Shown here in pieces: positions 14,101 to 25,493 of a stretch of 64,000 nucleotides of DNA. The notes beneath the pieces are model-generated. The model made no database searches. It was not told the DNA's origin and worked only from the letters and a program-made list of their open reading frames with translations. The translations under genes were made by a program, and so were the position numbers. Location: contig JBAJFG010000102.1 in assembly GCA_037903475.1 (NCBI GenBank), positions 682,001-746,000 of the forward strand. Direction: 5' to 3'. Numbering within the stretch: position 1 is the first letter of the stretch; each line of letters starts with the position of its first letter. The DNA comes from Ancylostoma caninum. Taxonomy: Eukaryota; Nematoda; Chromadorea; Rhabditida; Ancylostomatidae.

Positions 14101-14136
14101 GAACATTGGACGGCTATGCGTTTTGATCTACGTTAG
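11134..14136 (+). CDS. 3' part of a seven-exon gene for a Pro/Ser-rich protein of unknown function
   Basis: Seven exons chain with perfect phase: 11134-11358, 11427-11567, 12579-12703, 13134-13208, 13300-13394, 13814-13897 and 14057-14136 (stop TAG). They give 274 residues. Donors are gtgagc, gtgagc, gtgagt, gtattt, gttagt, gtgagt; acceptors include actttcag, atttccag and ttattttcag. The first exon is probably structured (for example RIGDLKRAVEDVILRPDQ); exon 2 is Pro/Cys/Ser-rich (PEPSPPLPTC, PRPPPPL); exon 3 is basic (RRQSRVL, SKRKRSN), a possible nuclear localisation signal; later exons are Ser/Asp-rich with aromatic motifs (NPYLTY). The 5' end is missing: the frame is open upstream, so the ATG at 11245 is probably internal. 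If the intron at 13898 is retained, a different tail ends at the TAA at 13933-13935. I do not recognise the family. Confidence 0.6.
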
Positions 14137-15317
14137 ATCATCTGATTCGACTGCAACAGTTATTTTGCTAGAGAACAGTGCGTTAGTACATTGTTATTTT
14201 ATTTGGAAACACTGTTTTCCTCATCGTTTTATTCGTAATTTCGTTATGCATGTGTTTTGTCAACATTATTTTGTCATAAGAGTCAGTTCTCCTGCGGTTG
14301 TCCCGCAAAGCTGCCGTGTTTTTGGCGAATTTCTACTGATAGCAGCTGAGCGGAGAGAATGTTGTACATGAATCTACGACTAAAGCTTTACTCCTAATAA
14401 GTGAATGCCTTTCTCCTCCGTGAACTTTTTGCTGTTGTCGGATCAGCTTCGCCCGTTCTAGGGGTCATGTTCAATAGCTTTCACTATTTGAATTTTCATT
14501 AGAAATCACATCTAGGCTGCGCTGTTTATGGCTCATTGTCCGGTGTATTCGTTTTTGTTTTGTGTTCGTAATTCGTTGTTCGCACTGCTTACCCAGATTG
14601 CGTCGTCGTTACCCAAGCGAGTTACTTTTTTCTCCATTTAATTCATTTATTCGATCCGTTGTAATTAGAGAAAATCGATGATCTTAGCCCGTATGTGTCA
14701 GGAAAACACCGGTTACGTCCATATATAAGTATTCTCAATGACTGTTTCCCATTCTTGTTATGTTTCAGTTTTGCATCACCAACTCTTTTTGTGCGCTGCA
14801 TTTCTAGTCACTCTGAACAGTTTTCATCTTGCCGTTTCGTTCAATAAATGTTTGCGTATGATTTTATTACTGTCCAAGCTGATGTATCTGTTTGCTTATG
14901 TACAGGTAGCATCGTCTGGATTGGCTATGGAATCACAATGAAAAATTAGAAAAAAGAGGTCTCAGGGATTTTGAGACTAACACATTCACGTGATAAACGA
15001 CCGTACAACCGACTGCTGACAGCTGCGAGGCCTAGAATTATGAGGAAGAAGATGAGACGAGGTTAAAGCGCTGAGCGTATGAGATTTTTTGGGCCTGAAT
15101 GCATGATTGAAACTACCCCGGTAAGTACGTCGACGCCAGTGTTAATGGTGGGTAACATGCCAACCCTGGATAGTCCGAATGGTGCATGCGCCCTCTGTTT
15201 TCACTTTTGTGGCTGCATTGAAGTGATTTTTCATTTCAAGGCTATATGTAAATTGTGAAGATACGAACATCCCGAGAGAAATTATATGAAGTTTGACAAA
15301 ATATTGATGCGTGTATA
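14137..15317. other. downstream intergenic sequence, no gene seen
   Basis: AT-rich sequence with no supported exon. Near 15120-15190 it contains words (gggtaacatgccaaccctgg, ggtgcatgcgcc) that recur in the introns of the F-box gene at 50.8-51.35 and 53.3-53.5 kb, so a short dispersed repeat is likely present. Confidence 0.4.
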
Positions 15318-15360
15318 CAGTGCCGGCTGAAATTATATAGCCTTGTAAACATTCCGCATT

Positions 15361-18170
15361 AACTTGGGAGACCTAAACTTCCCTCTTATTAATTGGGGCA
15401 ACTCGTCTCTCAGCGCTAGCAGCGGCTCCGCCATCGCAGCCAATTTCCTTCATTTTACGAACTCTAACAATTTATGTCAACTCGTTAGGAAACCCACCCA
15501 CGGCCTCAACATCCTGGACATTCTGTTGACCAACAATTCCCAGCTAGTAAAAAATCTTTCTGTTTTACCACCGTTCAGTACCTCTGATCACAACATGGTC
15601 AGTTTTGAAATTTCAGAGAAACCTTTCGACTTACGAAGTACTTTTACCCCTTATCGTGACTATTCCAGAGGTGACTACAACAGTATCATCTACGAGTTGT
15701 CATTAGTCGATTGGGTACAGGTAATTTGTTGCAGTGAAACAGCTGACGACTGCTACTCCAGTTTTACTGATATCTGTCACACTCTCATTCGCAAACATGT
15801 CCCATTTATTGCCCGTAAAAAAACTAATTTTGCTCTGCCCAAAAATCTAAGGGCTCTCAAATCCAGTGTCGTTTTTCTCTATAGAAATATCCGAATATAT
15901 GGCTCTTCGAAATATATGACACATGCCACAAGATTCAGACGTGCTCTTGCTCGGCTGACATCTATCCGCGAAGAAAGGATTGCGCGCTCTTCAAACCCTC
16001 GTAGGATTTTTCGCTATTGCAACCAGAAACTTAAGATTTCTCAAGAGATACCGGACTTGAACGTACACGGTGAAATCGTCACTAACGACTTCCAAAAAGC
16101 CAATTTGTTTGCTGACTATTTCGAAGCTGTTTACAAGCGCCCATTTACTACAAGCATTGGCCTGGAGCCAGCTACTGAGAGGACTATCGACTGGGTAGAT
16201 ATCACAAGCGAGTCTGTGTACAGGAAACTGTGCGTTTTGCCGAATAGGAATTCTACATCACCTGATGGTATTCCGTACGCCTTCTTGAAAAACGCTGCCC
16301 TGGGCTTAGCAACTCCACTTGCGCTCATGTTCAATAGATTCTTGCTTCGCGGGGAAACCCCAAAGATATGGAAACTTGGTCTAATCAGGCCAGTTCATGA
16401 GAAAGGACCAAAAGATACCGTAAGTAACTACCGACCCATTTGCATTACATGCTCGACTAGCAAAGTTATGGAAAGATTATTATGCGCCAGAATCGGCGAG
16501 TTTCTAACTGAAAATGGAATACTCACTGATGTTCAGCATGGTTTTTTGAGTAAAAGATCAACAGCTTCCGCACTTCTGTCTACAGTACCGCTGTGGCACA
16601 GAGAGGTCGATAAAGGAAACTATGTTTCCGTTTGCTACATTGACTTTAAAAAAGCTTTTGATTCTATACCCATCCAACTACTCCTCCAGAAACTTAAAAC
16701 ATTCGGAATAAGCGGATGCTTGCATCGCTTCCTGGATTCTTTTCTCACTAGCAGATATCAGTCGGTATTGATCAAATCCCAGCAGTCTCGAACTTATCCT
16801 ACCACCAGTGGTGTTCCCCAGGGCACGTGGCTTGGCCCACTTATGTTTCTTATTTATATCAACGATCTCCCACAAGCCCTTCCTGAACGCAGTCGTCGAT
16901 TTTTGCCGATGACTCTAAGATTTTCACTGTAAATGATGCAACGTTGCTTCAAGAAGCGATTGATTCGCTCGCTGTGTGGGCCCAAAAGTGGGATATTAGC
17001 ATTTCCACCGAGAAAACGTTTGTAATGACATTTGGAAAGAATCATCCAAACATGAACTTCACATTAAACGATAGAATTCTAATTCGAACTCATGAAATCC
17101 GCGATCTTGGAATCAGCTACACCGATAACTTCGATTTCAGTGGCTATATTGCCGATATCGTTGCTAAGGCTAGGTGCAGGTCTAATTTTATTCTTAAGGC
17201 GTTCAAGATTCGTAGTCACGAGCTACTTTTCAAGCTTTTCTCAGCATATGTTCGCCCTCTGCTCGAGTACTGTACACCGTTGTGGTCGCCACATAACAGA
17301 AATGTAGTGGAGCAGATTGAAAGAGTCCAAAAATCCTTCTTGTACAGAAGTTTTGCCAGAAAAGGGCTGTTTAACCTCACATACACGTCGCGTCTCAAAA
17401 AACTAGGCGTTCTGACACTTGAAGACCGTCGGTCAATCAACGACCTCACGTTCATGTATAAACTGACTACTGACGAACTTGATCTCGAGCTTTCTGATCT
17501 CTTCGAAATCTCCCCATTTTTGAGCGTAACTCGAGGACATGCCTTTAGAGTCCGATTGGAAAAATCGAATACTACGTCATATAAAAACAGCTTCCTTTGC
17601 AGAGTTCAAGGAATCTGGAATAGTTTAGAGCCAGGCCTGTTCAGATATTCCAAGTATTCTACGTTCCAGCGGCACCTTATCGGAGTCCTACAGTCGAGAA
17701 AACTCATCAATCTTATTTCTACGTTCTAAGCTGTACTTTCGTCATCTTATAATCTATTGAGCATTGGAATCTTGCCTTTCATCGATCGAATGTCCTTATA
17801 TTAAATTCGTATTGTTATCTGACCAAATCTTACATTTTTTTTCGCTTCGGCTTTCCCATGTTTTATCAAGACTCTTCATTTTCGCCTACTGTACGTATTT
17901 ACTTTGTTGGACTTCCCCTCTGAAATACGCAGTATTAACAATTCCACCCGGGGTAATTCCAGCTAGCCTCCGCACCCAGGCTCGCTGGGAAAGCTAATTG
18001 TTATTCGGGCATCCTATACGCTGTGTGTTTCTCTCAGGAAGCGGACTGGACCCTCATTCAGTTCTCCTATTCTTCTGCTTTTCAACCTATATTCTCATTC
18101 TAATACTGCTCTCAAGAATGTTCTAGATAATGTATCGCCAATCAAGATGAATGAATAAACATAAAACTTG
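15361..18170 (+). mobile_element. 5'-truncated non-LTR retrotransposon (CR1/Jockey-like LINE)
   Basis: The insertion begins inside the endonuclease domain and runs past the stop codon at 17727-17729 through about 430 bases of 3' untranslated sequence, ending near the A-rich, ATGAATGAATAAAC-containing stretch at 18145-18164. The word AACTTG occurs at both edges (15361-15366 and 18165-18170) and may be a short target duplication. It lies about 45 bases inside the left arm of the Tc1-like element, so the LINE inserted second. Missing 5' sequence is expected from incomplete target-primed reverse transcription. Confidence 0.75.
15364..17729 (+). pseudogene. LINE endonuclease/reverse transcriptase ORF, truncated and frameshifted
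   Basis: The first frame (15364-16931) starts within the apurinic-type endonuclease (GDLNFPLINW near its start, then the SDH motif) and runs through the reverse transcriptase palm: NYRPI, YIDFKKAFDSI (about residue 424) and GVPQG (about residue 482). The catalytic FADD box is out of frame with these motifs. It is found in the next frame at about 16891-16902, and that frame then stays open to 17729, giving the thumb and C-terminal region (for example YVRPLLEYCTPLWSPH). One frameshift near 16880-16895 therefore separates RT blocks 4 and 5, so the copy is dead as read unless this is an assembly error. No RNase H domain is seen. CR1/Jockey placement is from motif style only. Confidence 0.85.
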
Positions 18171-18642
18171 TGCTAACGTGGAGCTTAGGAGTCCAAATAT
18201 TTATGAAGGCTGTGGACGGTCAAGCATGATGGAAAAATGTTAAAATCCAACCACTACGTGGGCGAATTTTTTTTTAGAAAAAAATATTACTAAGGATCCA
18301 GATAGCTGATTTGGTGGTCCCCAAAAGCAGACCCAAAATGACTTTCATGGATGAAAACTAACCATGAATGAAAGTAATGTAGTAGGATAGATTCAATTCT
18401 AGTAGAATTTGTGCGCTCGCGGACCACTGATCATGTATGATATGCCAGGCCGCTTGAGATCAATCTAACAGTAACTGTTCTCGCCAACCTAGCCAATTCT
18501 TTCTTCTCCAACTTGAGGTCAGAGCCGACTTCTGTAACTCCTCGTATCAAGCAGAACATGTTCGCCCGTATTGAGGCCCGGAGCTCTTTCGAACTCTCCA
18601 AATAATACCGATGGTCGCGTTATAATTTTTGCCGGCACTGTA

Positions 18643-19435
18643 CAGCAGGGCTGAGACTACAGTTACACCTGAACAAATGAGTATTTTAAGAGGGAAGGGT
18701 CAAGCTACGCGCATGCATAAGCGTAAAATTAGGAACTTGGTGGCTATAAAACAGCGAATTTGGTCCTTCCTTAACAATTTGCGGACCGAGCCTATTTTTG
18801 CATGAGTGACAAATGAATGTTGCAGGTCCTTCTATTTGAAAATGTACTCCTGGAAAAGCTGCATTGGGAGAGAGTGCAATTTGCAATTTCAACATAAAAG
18901 CATAACGTTGTGTACTGTGATCACTACATGCCCAAAATGGGACGAAAGGTCGCGATGCACCTTGTTCATCACATGGTCCGCAGAGAGTTAGTGCAAAAAC
19001 TGGACGAGACATATTTAGAACAATACAACGTTATTATGAGTAAATGTTAGACATAGATAAATCAATGAAACCTGCAATGAAATGTCCCGTCCGTGATAAG
19101 GCTCAGATCATGGGTAATAGTACGAAAAGAATCTAGTGGAAGAAGTTGCGGAAGCATATGTAGAGTAATGGGTGTGAATTGGGTAAAAACGACTTATATG
19201 TAGACAACTGATCAATAGAATGATACGAATTATACGAATTATGAATAGAATTTGAATAGGTTGAGTGGAGAAACAAATGTGAGGTATGATCAGCGTACGA
19301 CGATCGGGGCACCTTTGTTCAGGACATATTTTGTTGTGGTCGTGTCTTGTGAATGTAAATAGATTGTATCCTTTTCTAGCTCCACAATAAGCATGAATTA
19401 TTTGATGGTTGCGATATCGTATAAGGGATACAGTG
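18643..19435. other. no gene seen
   Basis: Repetitive-looking AT-rich sequence. A minus-strand open stretch of 108 codons (18686-19012) and another of 111 codons (19108-19443) lack splice or family support; the second is rich in Ile/Arg low-complexity sequence. I treat both as chance or repeat-derived. Confidence 0.35.
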
Positions 19436-19630
19436 GTCGGCATTAATCAATTTTGTTTGTGGAATGCGCCACACATTCGACTTCATCTGAACATCGTAGA
19501 GGCATTGAACGCGTATGTGCCCTGAACATTGACTTGCGGAGGCATCCGATGTACTAGATCAGGACCTGAGTGCCTCATCCTCCGGGACTCTTCTGTCCCA
19601 ATTTAGTGACATCGGAGGGATGTGAGGCTT
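19436..19630 (-). repeat. SINE copy in reverse orientation, tRNA-like head missing
   Basis: The reverse complement of this stretch matches the body and tail of the SINE at 22062-22345. Shared words include acatacgcrttcaatgcctc, cagatgaagtcgaatg and gattgattaa(t/c)gccga, and the CCCTCCG...ACGGAGGAG-type stem region. The tRNA-like promoter head (A and B boxes) is absent, as expected for a 5'-truncated SINE insertion. Confidence 0.6.
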
Positions 19631-19676
19631 GGTTGACCGAGTTGAACATCGACTCGTGTGCGTGGAAGTACCTTTA

Positions 19677-19800
19677 GAGTGGTATTGGATCTATGTAGTA
19701 CAGCTGTGTAGGTGGTTGATTTCCATCTGCGTACCTTTTTTATATCTTTTTGGTTCACTTCATTTCATAATGCCACCACAGGTGCTCCGCTATGAAAAGA
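19677..19800 (+). repeat. diverged copy of a dispersed repeat (copy 1 of 4)
   Basis: It shares the ordered words gg(t)atc(a)gatct(a/g)(g/t)gtag, ttgacttccatctgcctacc, ctcacttcatttt, gtgccacc and a terminal gctatgaa-like block with copies at about 21140-21260, 21265-21400 and 21450-21610. Ends are not sharp and no inverted termini were recognised, so the class is unknown. Confidence 0.4.
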
Positions 19801-19882
19801 AAATTTGGCTAAACCCTTGCAAAGAGGGGTTATTTCAAGTGCTGTACAGTAAAATCGCATGTATTTCGTATATCAATCCCAA

Positions 19883-20541
19883 TTAACCCATTGACGACCG
19901 CGTGCATTTTTGCGTGTCTGGCGCGTGGGACCAACGCCCCTTTCAAGAGTGCGGCGCCCGCCGAGTTCCACACTGTTACGACAAGATGATTGGAAATAGA
20001 ACAGATCTTTTTGCAGAAACAACTTAAAATTAAGTTCTAAGAGATTTTTTTTCTTATCGTCGGACCAGAAAAGGAGAGGGTCTGAATCCTTCTAGATTTC
20101 ATTGAGGACGAAAGATGTTTGCAAAGGGTGTTTTGAGTGATATAATGCAGTGTTCAGAAAGTATACATGTTCATGTGGCTCTAGGCTGGCGAATAAGGAG
20201 GTGCAGGATGTAATGAACGTGTTTCTATGTAGGAAATGTGGCTTCTATCCAGGTTATTCCCATCCACTACACAAGAAATGAAAAGCAATCCTTTTTGATT
20301 TTAAAATCCCATCTTTTCCCAGATATTTGTCGCAATAAAGGAAGACTCTCACTTCAACCACAGTTGTTTTAGACCTTCTCAGGAAGAACCGTACCCATTC
20401 CGTATGGAAATACTGCGAAATAGTTCGAAAATAAGGTCCAGTACTTGACAAGGAGGGCGCGCCTCACCGGTGAGCCTCGCGGTCCCACGCGACCAAAAAA
20501 GGGCGGCTCACCGGTTAGCCACGCGGTCGTCAATGGGTTAA
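19883..20541. mobile_element. piggyBac-type MITE (TTAA target, CCCATTGACGACCGCG ends), copy 1
   Basis: The element begins TTAACCCATTGACGACCGCG and ends with the reverse complement (CGCGGTCGTCAATGGGTTAA). TTAA flanks with CCC termini are the signature of piggyBac-superfamily insertions. It is 659 bases long including both TTAA. The right subterminal region has two near-palindromes, CTCACCGGTGAG and CTCACCGGTTAG, in a GC-rich block that contrasts with the AT-rich centre. There is no transposase, so it would be non-autonomous. Other copies lie at 42852-43505 (opposite orientation) and 63561-63802 (degenerate). Confidence 0.75.
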
Positions 20542-21139
20542 GTAGAATTACGGTGGGTGTACGGTAGATGTGGTATCCTATAGAACTTTCTGGAATTGAG
20601 CATATGCGGTTATTGGAAGTGCTGAACACGAATATTAATGTCGTTTTGCATGATATTGCCGTATTCTTGCTGAAATCAGCATTTTTTTCGACTTCTGGCC
20701 GGTCAAAGGTGGCTGGCCGCGACCACTCTGGAATCAGTTCCTATTTTGCTATGAAAATAGTTGTTAGCTGCCTTTTGTTCGGAATTATTGAACATTCTTT
20801 TTTTCACTTTTATCAGACTATTTGACAATCCTACATTTTCATGTAGATAGAAGAACTTTAGAACACAACTACTACAGCAATAACTCCTTCTCGAATCGAA
20901 GTGAGGCGATACAAAAAGAAGAACCAACATTTCGATAAAAGCGGTGAATTTGGACTTAGAACACGATAGTTCTGTTTGAAAACAGTTACACCAATGTTAT
21001 GCGGAGAAAAAAAGGAAAGAAAGAGTTGCGCGACCCTCCATCATTAGATCCTGAAATTTCGTCTGATTAGCTCAATACATAGTTGAGTTTGAGTAAAAAG
21101 TTCCCCGTTCTACAGTACTACTGACAATTTCTTTTTGAC

Positions 21140-21615
21140 CGCTACTGTATGGATGCAGTGCAGATGTTAACTTTCACCTGCCTACCCTTTTTTACGCCTT
21201 TTTTGTTCATTTTATTCCATGGTGCCACCTGACTGCTCCATCACGGAGCGAATGTGTATTAGTTGTCTTTTTCTTCAATTCCATCTGCCTGCCTTTTTAT
21301 GTGTTCCTGACTCACTTCATTTTTTAGTGCCACCGTAATTGTTCACCACGTAATGAAAGTGGAGTTAGGCCCCTTCATTGCATAATTACCCAAAATAATC
21401 AGTGTTAGGTCCTTGTATCATAGAATTACCTGAAATGACCGAGACATTTAGAATGGTATCAGATCTAGGTAGTGCAGCGGTGCAGGTGTTGACTTCCATC
21501 TGCCTACCTTTCTATGTCTTCCTGGCTCACTTCATTTTTTAGTGCCACCGTAGCTGTTCATCACTTAATGAAGGGGCTCCTTCATTGCATAATTACCTAA
21601 AATGTCCACATACCC
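21140..21615 (+). repeat. cluster of three diverged copies of a dispersed repeat (copies 2-4)
   Basis: Three blocks at about 21140-21260, 21265-21400 and 21450-21610 repeat the same order of words: a Pyr-rich catctgcctacc, a T-run then ctcacttcatttt, tagtgccaccgtarctgttcaycac, then tgaaaggg...ccttcattgcataattaccyaaaat. They are tandem-like but diverged in length. A fourth copy is at 19677-19800. Confidence 0.5.
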
Positions 21616-22061
21616 TTGGAGTAGTCTCCGACACAATTTAGAACCGAACCTATCCATTTCCTCAGGGCATTCGTTATCTGTCTGTCGCCTTATGCCGTTG
21701 CGGGAATGAATAGCTCTTCTCTTAGTTCCTTTAGGACATTAACAAATTTCTGTTGAGTGTGGAACCTAATCCTTTCTGATCGGTTTTCGACCTGGGTAGG
21801 CGTACCCATCACGTTCCATTGTTTTTATCTTCCATGTACCTTTCTTCTTAAGGTATTTGATCCCGTCAATTTTAAGGAATGCGGGAAACAACACCAATGC
21901 TATAGTAGACGATTCGGCAACAACCTCATCAGATTCCTTCGTTACAGCCAATTCTGTGATGGTGTCCATGTCTCTCTGGGATGTCTTCTTTCTATGGATA
22001 ATAAGCTGTGTCTCCCTTCTTGTTGAGCCCACTAGTATCTTTCGGAGTTCTGTTATCCAGG

Positions 22062-22345
22062 TATGGGGCGCTCATAGAGCAGTGGTAAGAGACCCGCTGT
22101 TCACTCGCACGATCGATGGTTCAATCCTGGCCGGGCCAACCAAACCTTCCAGCCTTCCCTCCGGGGTCGGAAAATTGATAACGGAGGAGTCTAAAGGTTG
22201 GAAGCACTGACTTGATACATTGGACGTTCCCCTGCAAGTCACTGTATGTGGTACATACGCATTCAATGCCTCTACTAAACTCAGATGAAGTCGAATGCGT
22301 TGCATATTCCACAAATCGGGATTGATTAACGCCGATCACTTTGTT
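22062..22345 (+). repeat. tRNA-derived SINE with intact polymerase III A and B boxes
   Basis: The 5' portion reads like a tRNA: an A-box-like agagcagtggtaagag at 22076-22091 and a B box GGTTCAATCC at 22118-22127, at a normal tRNA spacing. A non-tRNA body follows, containing a CCTCCG/ACGGAGG inverted pair and the word acatacgcattcaatgcctc. A reversed, head-less copy is at 19436-19630 and a 28-base fragment at 33263-33290. This supports a mobile SINE family rather than a tRNA gene; the acceptor stem does not pair as a full tRNA. Confidence 0.65.
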
Positions 22346-22616
22346 CATTTTATCGTCTAGCTATCCGTGGTGGAAGTTTAACGCTGCTATTTCTATCTCA
22401 AGGAATTTTAGTTGACCCATATGAATTAGTTGAGCGATGAAGAGGTTTCCGTATTTTCCTAGATGCTTTGGGTTAGTGCATTACATTCCCTATTATGAAC
22501 TATTTTGTAGCTTTTGCTTTGCTGCTCATTACTATCACAACTACGTTCCTCGATTCTCGCTTCAAGATTTTTTCTTCTATCACATAGAGTGTAACCCTAG
22601 AGGTCTCGAAGAGTGA

Positions 22617-23560
22617 ATGCCTCTATGGTTGCACTCCATTTTGGATCAAATAGAGCTCATGTGGGTAAGATACCAATTACTCATGTGGAGGACTTATTCT
22701 TCACTGCTGAAAGCACCGAAGTGGTATACCGGCTGCAGACAGAACAACTGTGACCTTGACTTTTCCACTCGTTCTGGACGCCCCGTTTATGGGCAAAGAG
22801 ACTATTATCCTCTAGCGTTGAACAAAATGCACGAAAGAATCACCATTGATGGTAACTCTCAGCAATATGTGAGCTTATTTAGGGCATTCCGTGCAAAACG
22901 TTGAATTACTCGGTATAGGGTGATCGTTCGCACTGAATATGTTCGATTTCCTTGCGCAAATTTCACCAAAATGAGTGCCAAGAAACTGAAGGTAACGGTT
23001 TTCAGAATGTCAAAGGTCTGGAGCAATTAAGCGCCACTTATTTTGTTAGGTTCTTAACGCATTCCATGAAGTTTGAGTTGCAGTGCCGAGCTACGAGCTG
23101 ACTCGCCACAAACAACGCAGTTTTCCATAGACGTGGAGGTGGGAAGCTGCCGTGCCTTCAGCAACATTAATAGGCGAGTAAAGGAGCTTTGTTTTTCATT
23201 CAGTGCGGCTAATGTAATCTGTGGAAACCATTTTTTTCTATACCCATGAAAAAACAGACGACCTTACTCCCCAACCCAATTAGTCAAGAAATGCGGCTTC
23301 ATAGCCTGCGGTTTGCAAGAAGTTCCACAAGAAGCTGATTACGCCAAAATTGCTACTAGATCAGCTTGTGTTTAACGAAAGCTCGCAGTCGAATCACAGT
23401 GCTCTCATGTACAACGATCCGTCGGGCAACAAACTGGTGCTGCTCACCACAGGGGAAGGTTGTAAAGAAGATTAAAGGAGTACCAGTTAGTATCTGTAGG
23501 TAAAATTTATCACAGCAACACTAATAACGTCGGTAGTCTGCATATTATTATGTGGCTCAA
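22617..23560 (+). mobile_element. possible mariner transposase relic (fragment)
   Basis: The plus-strand reading contains NNCDLDFSTRSGRPV, which matches the mariner pattern G(D/N)FDLxxRPRSGRP that follows the N-terminal helix-turn-helix. Further on, near 23080-23110, a fragment reads like the WVPHEL region. The rest has too many stops and indels for a frame. No terminal repeats were found, so limits are approximate. It could instead be a different IS630/Tc1/mariner member. Confidence 0.35.
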
Positions 23561-24246
23561 CTCGGTATTGAATTGATCTGGTGTCTTACTAGCGGTATAG
23601 ATTCCATCAATATTGACATCGGTGTCTCCCAAGACAACTTCACTACATAAGCATTACCTCTTGCGCCCAGTCCGATCATCGGTGGTAGTCAGAAACTTTG
23701 GTTCAGCGCACGAAAAGTCCACACATGGATTATTTCGCGCTCTCGTGCGAAGTGGCACCGTTCCAAGATTTTTACTCCCGCCACGAGTAGTTCCACTACT
23801 GGAGCCGGTAAAGGCACATGTGCCCGTTTGGGTCAGCACCGGTGCTCAGAAGTTTCTGATTAGTACCTGAACCGTACGCCTTAAAGAGCCACCATCAACC
23901 CACAAGTACTCTAGGATAGAACAGCGTGCGTAACGATCAATGGATATTCGCGAGCCAATGGACTAGGTGTTGAAGGCCTACTAGCTTAGCGCATTGTGCT
24001 GACAAGCATTACATAGCGGATGAATCCTGATCCTTACCAAATCCGAGACGAAAGCGATCGTCTTCCGCTACTAGGTTCACTAACATAATCAAGTAACTAA
24101 GTAACTTTCCCTTCGCTTTCACATTTCCCTTCCAATCCTCTTTTCCCTATTCTTCCTTCTGTCCATGAGCAATATCTACATTACCAATACATATGGTCTT
24201 TTGCAAGCAATGACTGTACAAGGAAAGGGCAAAAAAGAAGATCAAG

Positions 24247-24422
24247 TCACTAAACCGGCCAGGACACACGCATTGCTGCTTGGTCGATGGCAGTGAAGTT
24301 GTGCATGACGTTGACGAACGGAATGGAATAGGCTGACGACGACCGGACCACTTCAGCGAACTGGTAGGATTTCGGAAGAGACGACGGCATCGAATCATGA
24401 GCCACTGCGGACAGTGATCTTC
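24247..24422 (-). CDS. possible terminal exon of an unidentified minus-strand gene
   Basis: Reading the minus strand, an acceptor-like gtccgcag at about 24423 is followed by a frame that is open to TAG at 24247-24249. Composition looks coding (AHDSMPSSLPKSYQFAEVV, then NVMHNFTAIDQAAM) while the alternative longer frame over the same bases is Arg/Ser/Cys-rich as expected for an out-of-frame reading. No upstream exon could be linked and no family is recognised. Confidence 0.25.
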
Positions 24423-25493
24423 CGGCCAGACATCAAAGCGGTTGACTTCAAGTGGAGTGGTAATTGAAATTAACACTTGCAGAAGCAGCTGTATTTGTAC
24501 CGCCTTTGTCAGTGCTCGCAGTCAGTCAGCGACATATCCGTAAAGAGAAAGAGAATGAATGAGTGAGCGAGAAGACTGAGCGCGCACAGTGGAGATCGCT
24601 GCGCAAACAGTTGACGTTGGCTAAAAGTATCCTTTGAAGGGAATTAGTGGGGATGGTCACGACTCACGACATTACCTTCTCTATGGGTCATCACACAGGG
24701 TGTACAAAAATTATCTGCGCACCTCCATTTCTGCGGGATTTCCAGATTTTTTCGCGAGTATTTCTTCTTTTCTTTTCTTTTTTTGACTTCTTTATCTTCT
24801 CTTCCCAAGAAAGAGTTACCGTACTAGTTAGTCTATAGATAGTTGCCTGCACGTCATGAGCAGTGGCATTGTTGAACTGCATCTGTAAGGGCGTTATCTC
24901 TACACCGAATAACTATTCAAAATACAGGGAAAAGCTTCGAATGGCTCAGAAACAATGAAGACAAAGAGGGTAGAGGTCTTCCCACTACTGCAACCACTCC
25001 CATAGAAGTGGAGGTGAAGCAAGATTAACAGAAATGCGTAAGATTCATGCTGAAGATGACAAGAGAAGTCAGGATCATCTATAGTCCCACGAGAAAAATT
25101 GCATGAGAGAAGCTCAATTTCCATCCTTACCATTCTCAAATCCCACACTTTACCCAGTACTATGGGGAAAAACAAGAAGAATTTATGCAGGCGGATGCTG
25201 GAGCGATTCCTCGTTCTCACTACCACACAATGGTCCTTGCGTTTGAACGTTTCACATTAGCAAACGCCCAAATTCGTGAGGTTATTGGCAAATCTAGGCC
25301 TTCTCCCAAGCAGAAATGTTGCTAAAATAGGTCAGCCTCAGTCTTTGACGCTATCAGGCGGTATAACGTCCAATAGCAAGACTTCCCTAGTTTTTGTGGA
25401 GACGATGCTAAAAATTGCACGTGTGTACAGGAAAAGAAAATTCTATAGGACATTTTGAAATCGCGAAGGACTACACTTTTCAGGTGGTGCCCG

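Larger units (their letters stand above)
15318..18640. mobile_element. Tc1-like terminal-inverted-repeat element interrupted by a LINE
   Basis: The left end reads CAGTGCCGGCTGAAATTATA and the reverse complement of the right end reads CAGTGCCGGCAAAAATTATA, a near-perfect inverted repeat. Each end is flanked by TA (15316-15317 and 18641-18642), the target duplication typical of Tc1/mariner elements; the CAGTG(C/T)(C/T)GGC start resembles Tc1 ends. Without the LINE the element is about 0.5 kb, so it is a MITE or deletion derivative. I could not read an intact transposase in it. Confidence 0.65.

Noticed and set aside
19108..19443. 111-codon minus-strand open frame
   Set aside because: Low-complexity Ile/Arg-rich second half, no splice partners, adjacent to repeats.
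22062..22135. Possible tRNA gene
   Set aside because: A and B boxes are present but the acceptor stem does not close and the unit extends into a body repeated elsewhere, so it is a SINE.
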